Assembly (NCBI RefSeq): GCF_003073045.1
Contig: NC_037591.1
Location: forward strand, 27,065,319 to 27,129,318
Direction: 5' to 3'
DNA length: 64,000 bases
DNA from: Pomacea canaliculata
Lineage: Eukaryota; Mollusca; Gastropoda; Architaenioglossa; Ampullariidae
This document shows positions 57,529 to 64,000 of the stretch, piece after piece. Position 1 is the stretch's first letter. Each line of letters starts with the position of its first letter. Position numbers and translations under genes: made by a program. The notes beneath the pieces were generated by a model. The model saw only the letters and a list, made by a program, of their open reading frames with translations, ran no database searches and was not told where the DNA came from.

Positions 57529-60065
57529 TCGCTTTTTCCCACACTGACGCTCCTGTTTTGTTTTGGTTTAGTTTATTCTCCCTGCGATCTCATTTTCTAA
57601 AGATTATCGACATAATGAAGACTTCAGTTTGAACAAAACATTGTGTCGATGTGAAGAGATATTGCTGTTACTACAGAGACAATACGATTTGTCCGGAGTT
57701 TCGACTTACGGTTTTTCTCGATCCATTGAACTATTATATGAACTAGCATTTTTAAGTTTAACACGAAGATGCAGTTTCCCTATCTCGACGTTTCTCTCAT
57801 CAGCAGGACAGCCTCTATCATCGGTGCTTCTTCTACCCTCGACACTATCTGTCTTCAAGACCACACCCACTACAGGTCGAGAGCCGAGACTTGAAGGAGA
57901 GATCAATAGGAAACACACCGTGTCTCTTATTTATGCATGAAGGAACAAAGTTATTTATTTAGTGTCGTAATTAAAGACCTCTGCTGTTACATGTTGCGTT
58001 AAGAAACTCATTAGCATTTGACTTTTTCTGGAATGAATGCAGATGGTCCAGTGCACATGCGCGCAGAAGTCATATTTTCTTGTCGTCAGCGGTTACTCCC
58101 CAGGTGTCAAGGTGGATCCGGAAAACTTTTTGTGAAAGCAAAATACAATGGCGAATCACACTGTGTCACCTACTGCATTGCTCTGTCCTTTGCAAAGTAG
58201 CGTGTGTGTGTGTGGTGAGAGAATGAGAGTATTCCTTTCACCCATATTTGAGGTATTTTGTCATCTGGGTGATATCCGTGTGGGACACGAAACTGTGCCA
58301 CAAAGAGCAACGGACTAATCAATGTCGCGGTTATGTCTCAGGTCAAACTTGTGTAATCAAGCCAGTCACTTAAGAATGCTGTCTGCGCGTGTTAGACAAC
58401 GTAAAAAAACCGTAGCAGGTCAGGACGCAATCAGGCGAAGCGGCAGTGCGGCGTCACCAGTGCGGTCAGTGGCCGTCTTCATGGAGAAAAGTCGTTATCC
58501 CGGTAAATCAAGCGTGTCTCCATGGTTATAAAGCAAACGTCCAGACCAGGAATTCTGTCTTATTCCTGGGCCCAGAGGCAAAGATTCGTAGGATAACGAT
58601 TCGTAACATGAGCAATATCCACGGGTTCGAGACTGTGTCTAGAATTTCTTGAAGTTCCTCCATCGTTTCCCTGGGAAACAACTTCGCTTCATGAATACCG
58701 CTCCAGAGCAGAAAACAACCGAGGGCCTGAGATGTGCATGAATCTAGTTTAACTGTAGCTGACGTTGTGATCATTATAAATCGTCCCCTGTATATTGATA
58801 GGGGCTAGAGTACAGAGCTCGACACCCTGTCTGTGTCCCAGGGCTGAGGTCGCGTACTGAAGGTAAAATACAAAATATTGTCACATGCTTGCAGCATGAG
58901 TTCCCCTTGAAGTGTGAGTGGGTGGGTGGATGGATTAAATCGAGTATATGCATTGCAAGGTTTCTTCTTCTCAACCACAAAGCTTATATTGACCACAGGC
59001 TTTAGAATAAACATCATTGCTGAGCCTCAAGTGTAACCAGACTGTCAGCAGTGAAACCCTGTAACAACCTCAGTAACACAGGCTCAACACCTTTTATCGA
59101 ACTGGGCTTTTGCAAGCTTTCAGCTTTTTGCATCCCATTAACTAGAAACTAGTTCAACATCTGGTTTTGAGCTTGCAACATTACCTTATGAAAACTACTT
59201 TTTTCCCACACGCAGGCCAGGAGACACCCCACCGACAAGGTCGATGTTACCCACGTCATGGGACCTGACATTCAGGTCACTTTTATCTACTGTACTTTCG
59301 CTAGTCGACGACTCATTATGGATCCTTTGTTGATGGAAATGCGGGTAGTCTGTCTGTCCAGCTCCCATGTGTCTTGCGAGGTAGGTGTGAGTGTGGGACG
59401 ATGAAAGTGGTAATTAGTTTGTACTTTACATTCTGGTAGAAAGGTTGAGTTTATGCTTTGAGTGAAGTTGCTTCGAAAGTAGATGGACTTCTTAGGTTGA
59501 TGTGCGATATTTGGCGGGAAATGGAGAATAGCTTTATTGGTGGCGATAAGTTTGTTAAAGGGCAGGAAGTGCACTAAAGCTTGTTTTCACCACCTTTTCT
59601 TGGATGGCAGTGAAAGTCCTCGTTTGCTTGATCTGTGGGTGGAAAATTATTTTTTCTGACATGAAATCATGTCGTATGTGCATCTTCGACATTTGGTTTG
59701 TGCGACCTGTGTATGTCAAGTAAACAAACTTCTGAGAGAGAGAAAGAATGCGCGTTGATTTAATACTCATTAGTTGACATAATCGGTCTGAATGTTGAAT
59801 GCCAACTTTAAAAATTAGAACAATTAAATTTCTTTCTAGTCTTTTTATCAGTTTGAATATAGATTTGCACAACACGAAGTCCTGAAGGCTGCAATATGTG
59901 TAATTCTGTGTCAATGCGTGATTGTTTTATTCAGCAAAAAAAATCACCATGTGCTGAATGGATAAATACAGAAAAGTAGAGTTACAAAAATATCGTTTAT
60001 TAGATATAATCACATAACTTCTTCACTCTCTTCAGTTAAAGCTAGGATAGACTCAAGTCTATGAT

Positions 60066-60535
60066 ATGGATTTTTTGAAGGCTCCTCCCCTCAACCACTT
60101 TACTGAATCTTGTCTGTCCACACTCCTGCAGAAACCTTGGCTCCACATCAGACTCCCTCTATCCCACCCTCCCACAAAGACAGTCACATACGGACAACGG
60201 ACGTCCTCCCTCTGTGCTGCTCACCAGTGGAACTCTCTTCCACATCACATTCGCCACTCGGACTCAAAGGCTACAGTCAAACGCTCTCTAAAAAAAACCT
60301 GTTTATTCAAGTGCTATCCCTGAAATACTATCCTTAACTCCCTTGTAATGCTGTCTGTCATGTTAACCATCAAGTACGGCTCCAACTATTTACACTATCT
60401 TTCATACCTCCATCCATTGCTTTACATTCTGTGCCTGTAGGTATCTCACCATCCACTATCTGTTCATTTATCATTACTGTCTGCGCAGCGAGTGCGATCT
60501 TGGTCGTGATGCTGTGCATTACAAATGCCCAGTAT
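60066..60535 (+). mobile_element. 3' end of a second decayed LINE
   Basis: The frame to the TGA at 60321-60323 codes for TVTYGQRTSSLCAAHQWNSL, then PHHIRHSDSKATVKRSLKKT and CLFKCYP: the conserved C-terminal end of LINE ORF2 (YG.RS.S..A...WNSLP..IR...FK..LK..LF). A 3' UTR follows, with GTGCGATCTTGG and GTGCATTACAAATG near its end, the usual LINE terminus phrase in invertebrates. The UTR differs from the 19- and 28-kb copies, so this is another subfamily. The reverse transcriptase core is missing. Confidence 0.75.
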
Positions 60536-63500
60536 TGTCACAATGTCGCCAAGGTATAGAAGCAGGACGGTTTGTGTCAAAGTTCTGCGCCCTGGATGTT
60601 ACTATTGACAAGCTCTCGGTGAGGTCAGCGTGGCCTCGCCTTAACCTGCATGAATCCAGGGGAGACTCTGTCATTGATGTTTACTATTCATGTTGTCGAT
60701 TATATCTTGCATTTGTTGAGTGGGATGTTATTGAGAAAGCTGTCACACACCTGACAAATATTTCTTTACATATTTTTTTTTATATCCGAGCAACTAGCAC
60801 AACTTGCAACCGACTTACTGTTCCATCATGAGAAATTGGGATGGTTTTAGACTCTGCAGCATATAGCGAGCGAGTTAAGTCTCAGTTTTACTGAAAACAC
60901 AATACTGTATATATATAATAACTGGCGGGCGGGCGGGCGGCCGGTCAGAGACAGGAGGCGGGCCGGATCCGGCCTTTGCCCAGGTTTGGACTGTCATGTC
61001 CACTTACTTTTATTCAAAAGTCTACTGGACATTGGCGTACACTTGTGCACGGGCACCTGTTTGCCTGCCTGAAAATCGACGACTGTAAAGGTGTTAAGAT
61101 AACGAATCCCATAGCTATAGCGACTGTAGAACCAAAGGTAAGTGGTTCACTGTCTCAAGGGCACAGTTTGTTGGAAGCGAAGACCAGCCCTCTCCTCCGC
61201 CGTTTACCTCCTCTGACAAATTATCAAATTATTATAAATTAAATTATAATTTGATTATTTGATGATATTATAAATAAACTACTTATGTCAGGTAGGTGGT
61301 TACTAAGTGAGCGTAAAAGTGAAATGAAAAACCCGACATGCAGTCAGCGTCTTTGCCCTGCCGTCGACGTGACGCTCCCTCTAACGCCATCAAACTCTCA
61401 AATGTAAATCAGTTTTTTTTTCTTCTCAGGAACGATTTCCTTTAAGGCAGGTGCGTTTAGACGACACTGATAGCGACAACAGAGATGGTGTCTATAATGA
61501 GGGGCTTTAGATGCAGGTGCCGAAGGCTGCAGGATTATCGATGCTATCATTCCAAACTATCGTCTACAGTGGTGCTACACGAACACACATACACAAAAAC
61601 ACAGAAAGGTTATTTCACTACTAAATGTGGCTGAGACTGAACACACCTCAGTGCTTTTCCTAAGCCGCGAGCCACAGATCACGGACACCAGTCGTTACGT
61701 GTCAAACAGAGCGCACACACCCCACGCACAAACACCCCCACCCTACACACAAACACCCCCACCCCGAGGCAAGTATTTTAAACATGCGAACAAGATCCTA
61801 CAGTTAGAAAAAAGATGAAGTGCTTATCTCGCGAAGTATTCAGCGGTTTGATCATGTTATTCACTGGATACAGGTTGTCTGGGGCTAAAGCTATTAACTG
61901 GCGTGCCCGCAATAATGTCTTGTACCCTACAAAGCAAAACAACAACAAAACCACTCAGAAAAAAATAAACAGCAACCATGTATCAATCTACCCGAACACT
62001 GCATGAACAAATATAAAAGGCTGCATTATATATAAACACAGTTAAACACAAGTGAATATATATTTTTCATATAGGTAGAGAGAACGAAAAAGAAGAAAAG
62101 AGATATACAGTTATATTTTTTTTACATGTCTCCCCTCTTTTGAATCGAAAATCATCGCTATCATTAGTTTTACGCCGATTATCATTGTCCACATCGACAG
62201 CCATATTTTTTTTTTAAATCGGCGATGACACAGTGCCTGCCATGAAAATGATCTAAAATCCATATTTCTCACATTGCACCAAACCCCACTCCTCCTACAA
62301 CAAGGGGTCGATAGACAGGACCGCGGTGACGTCACAATGGTGTAATTTAGCTTGTTGTCCTCGCCACGCATATCTTTCAAAACGTCTGGGAGATCGAAAA
62401 CTATTTCCTCGGCACTTAACTCGCAAACATCGATAGATGGCGTCTTTGTCGTGACCACCTGTGCACACACACTGAGCGCTTGCACCTGTCAACCTTCAAG
62501 GTGAGGCAACTCGGGCTAGTATTATAAAACACAAGTTCGATTTAAAAAACAACAACAAAAAGACCAGTAGAAAATGGAAGGAAATAATGGTCTATGCAAG
62601 AAGATAAACACGATTTAAAATATCAAGTCCGGTGGGAGCACAGGCAAAATGATGGCAAATACAAAACTGATTATAAGACGGAAATAAAATCCACGCAGAA
62701 TCAGTCAATAAGGACATTGAAAGCTTTCTTGTGTAATTCATCCTACAAACACTTGCGAACGACGAATTACAAACATAAAAATTTGACGAGCCCACGCAGA
62801 CGACGGTGAAGGAAAGTAACGACGATTGGCCTGTAGTGTTGTCGAGATACACGATGGACACGTTTAGACCTTCAGCCGTAGTCTCAGAAATGTGGGAGTC
62901 GAGAAAATACAGTTTCAGGAGATATACGATGACTTCAACAACACAACTCGTCCATCAGATGGTAGAAACCAGAATTTATTCTTTCCTTAGAACCTTCGAC
63001 CGGTCTTCTTTATTACTGCTCCACGCAGACATGTTCAACTGCCTCGCCATGACGTCTAATTTTTTGAAAATGACGTTGTCCAAATGACGCAATGGCGTAC
63101 AGAAAGACGTAGTACGCAGGACACGACACATGCACAATGTGAGACTGATAGATGTCTATAGACGACTGATGTCTGTCTGCCGAGACTCACTCTTGGCCTC
63201 GTGCGAAGTTCTCCGCGGTCAGTCTCGGCGAACCAGTTGACGACCTGACTTCCGGAAGAGCAGCGCGAAGATGGAATTTAACGAGACTTTTGATATCAAA
63301 ATATAATTACCGTAAGTGCATTACTTTGTTGCACTATTTAACTATTTTTGCCTATTTAGAACACGAAAGTATTTGCTTCCCTAGTCTGAAATCTTTCTTA
63401 TGAAATGATAAATAATATGAAACGCACATAAACATCTACAATCATCAAGTGTTCGCATATATGCTTAACCTCGGTATCTCACTTATATAAAATCCGCTTG

Positions 63501-64000
63501 TATGAGTAGCGTGGCTTGGCTTGTTTTCTATATTTATTTTTGCTCAGAATTTGGTATTTTATTATGCTTTCAGTATGGTGATTGCTTGTTACAAATTCAA
63601 GATAGTGGTAGTCCGTTAAAAAATCGGTAGTGGCAGCTAAGGTCAAAGACTTAATTTAATTTGTGCTTTTGTAACGCAACATTACGGCAGAGGAAGGTCG
63701 CACTCTGCGCCGACAGTAATGATAAAACGAAGACAATAGCTACACTGACAGATGCGGTGAATGCAGTCTTGCCATTCCACGTAATCTTCGATAAGTCAGT
63801 AAAGTTCTGCAACCAAAAATACCTGAAAGTTATTATAACATTTGTACGGAAGCTGCAATCTTCGCCCAACTCTGGCAGATAGAAATATCGTTCGATCAAC
63901 ACAACTCTTGTCGGTCATTGTAAGTTGAGCTTCCTTATGTCAGTCATGTCAGACTGGCCTGTATTGCACGAAAAAAGCTTGTTGTGAAGTTCGACATCAA
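60536..64000. other. Intergenic stretch, no gene recognised
   Basis: No confident exon. A possible minus-strand exon near 62.34-62.46 kb is listed among the unsettled items. An AT-rich inverted repeat with 10-base arms lies at 61223-61255. Confidence 0.4.
60923..60944. repeat. (GGGC)n microsatellite
   Basis: Five GGGC-type tetranucleotides in otherwise average-GC DNA. Confidence 0.8.

Larger units (their letters stand above)
55412..60065. other. Upstream flank of the fucosyltransferase gene, no further gene recognised
   Basis: This holds the fucosyltransferase 5' UTR and promoter, not resolvable by eye. Open frames at 56.2-56.6 and 57.0-58.0 kb have no domain. It contains poly(C)/poly(T) and GAC repeats. 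Confidence 0.45.

Noticed and set aside
61223..61255. AT-rich inverted repeat with 10-base arms (ATCAAATTAT / ATAATTTGAT)
   Set aside because: Expected by chance in AT-rich DNA; no element ends or target duplications beside it.
62340..62460. Minus-strand piece after a good acceptor (TGTGTGCACAG) reading CELSAEEIVFDLPDVLKDM then R-G-E-D-N-K-L
   Set aside because: The composition is protein-like, but there is no family match by eye, no clear donor and no companion exon. It could be the edge of a gene that I cannot confirm.
63651..63902. Minus-strand frame with a hydrophobic stretch (VSVAIVFVLSLLSAQS) and its plus-strand counterpart
   Set aside because: Both strands are open over the same short interval and neither has supporting exons.
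1..64000. CRISPR arrays, bacterial operons, insertion sequences, rRNA and tRNA genes
   Set aside because: None seen. Direct repeats present are minisatellites or coding repeats, and gene structure is clearly that of a spliced animal genome.

Overview
The window is animal genomic DNA: genes are split into short exons by GT-AG introns, gene density is low, and intergenic DNA is rich in microsatellites and decayed LINE tails. Secreted three-finger (Ly6/uPAR-type) and Ig-domain genes plus a Golgi fucosyltransferase fit a lophotrochozoan, most likely a mollusc. That assignment is inference; nothing in the window names a species. Exons below were found by reading both strands for splice sites, codon phase and conserved cysteines.

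Layout. 1-15.8 kb: no confident gene; a 30-bp minisatellite at 7.3-7.6 kb. 15.8 kb (-): an orphan signal-peptide exon whose gene would run leftwards. 18.65-19.2 kb: the 3' end of a dead LINE. 20.1-33.9 kb (-): a 13-exon gene encoding a signal peptide, four three-finger domains and a ~7-kb last exon of Ser/Thr-rich, mucin-like 10-residue repeats. 33.9-35.5 kb: a short divergent intergenic region. 35.5-44.6 kb (+), probably on to at least 46.3 kb: a second gene encoding a split signal peptide, two three-finger domains, a Pro/Thr linker and at least three Ig domains, then Cys-rich Ig-like exons. 54.0-55.4 kb (-): a GT10 alpha-1,3-fucosyltransferase. 60.1-60.5 kb: another LINE 3' end. The rest is intergenic.

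The two head-to-head genes share one building block. Each three-finger domain is coded by three exons with intron phases 1-0-0-1. This holds for all six domains on both strands, so the genes most likely arose by module and inverted gene duplication from one ancestor. Both products should enter the secretory pathway: one as a mucin-like protein with a three-finger head, the other as a heavily N-glycosylated Ig protein with the same kind of head. The nearby fucosyltransferase acts in glycan synthesis, but a functional link is only speculation.

Caution: single-base frameshifts, several inside short homopolymers, interrupt the fucosyltransferase, two three-finger-gene exons and, many times over, the mucin exon, while splice sites stay intact. 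This looks more like residual sequencing error than pseudogenes.
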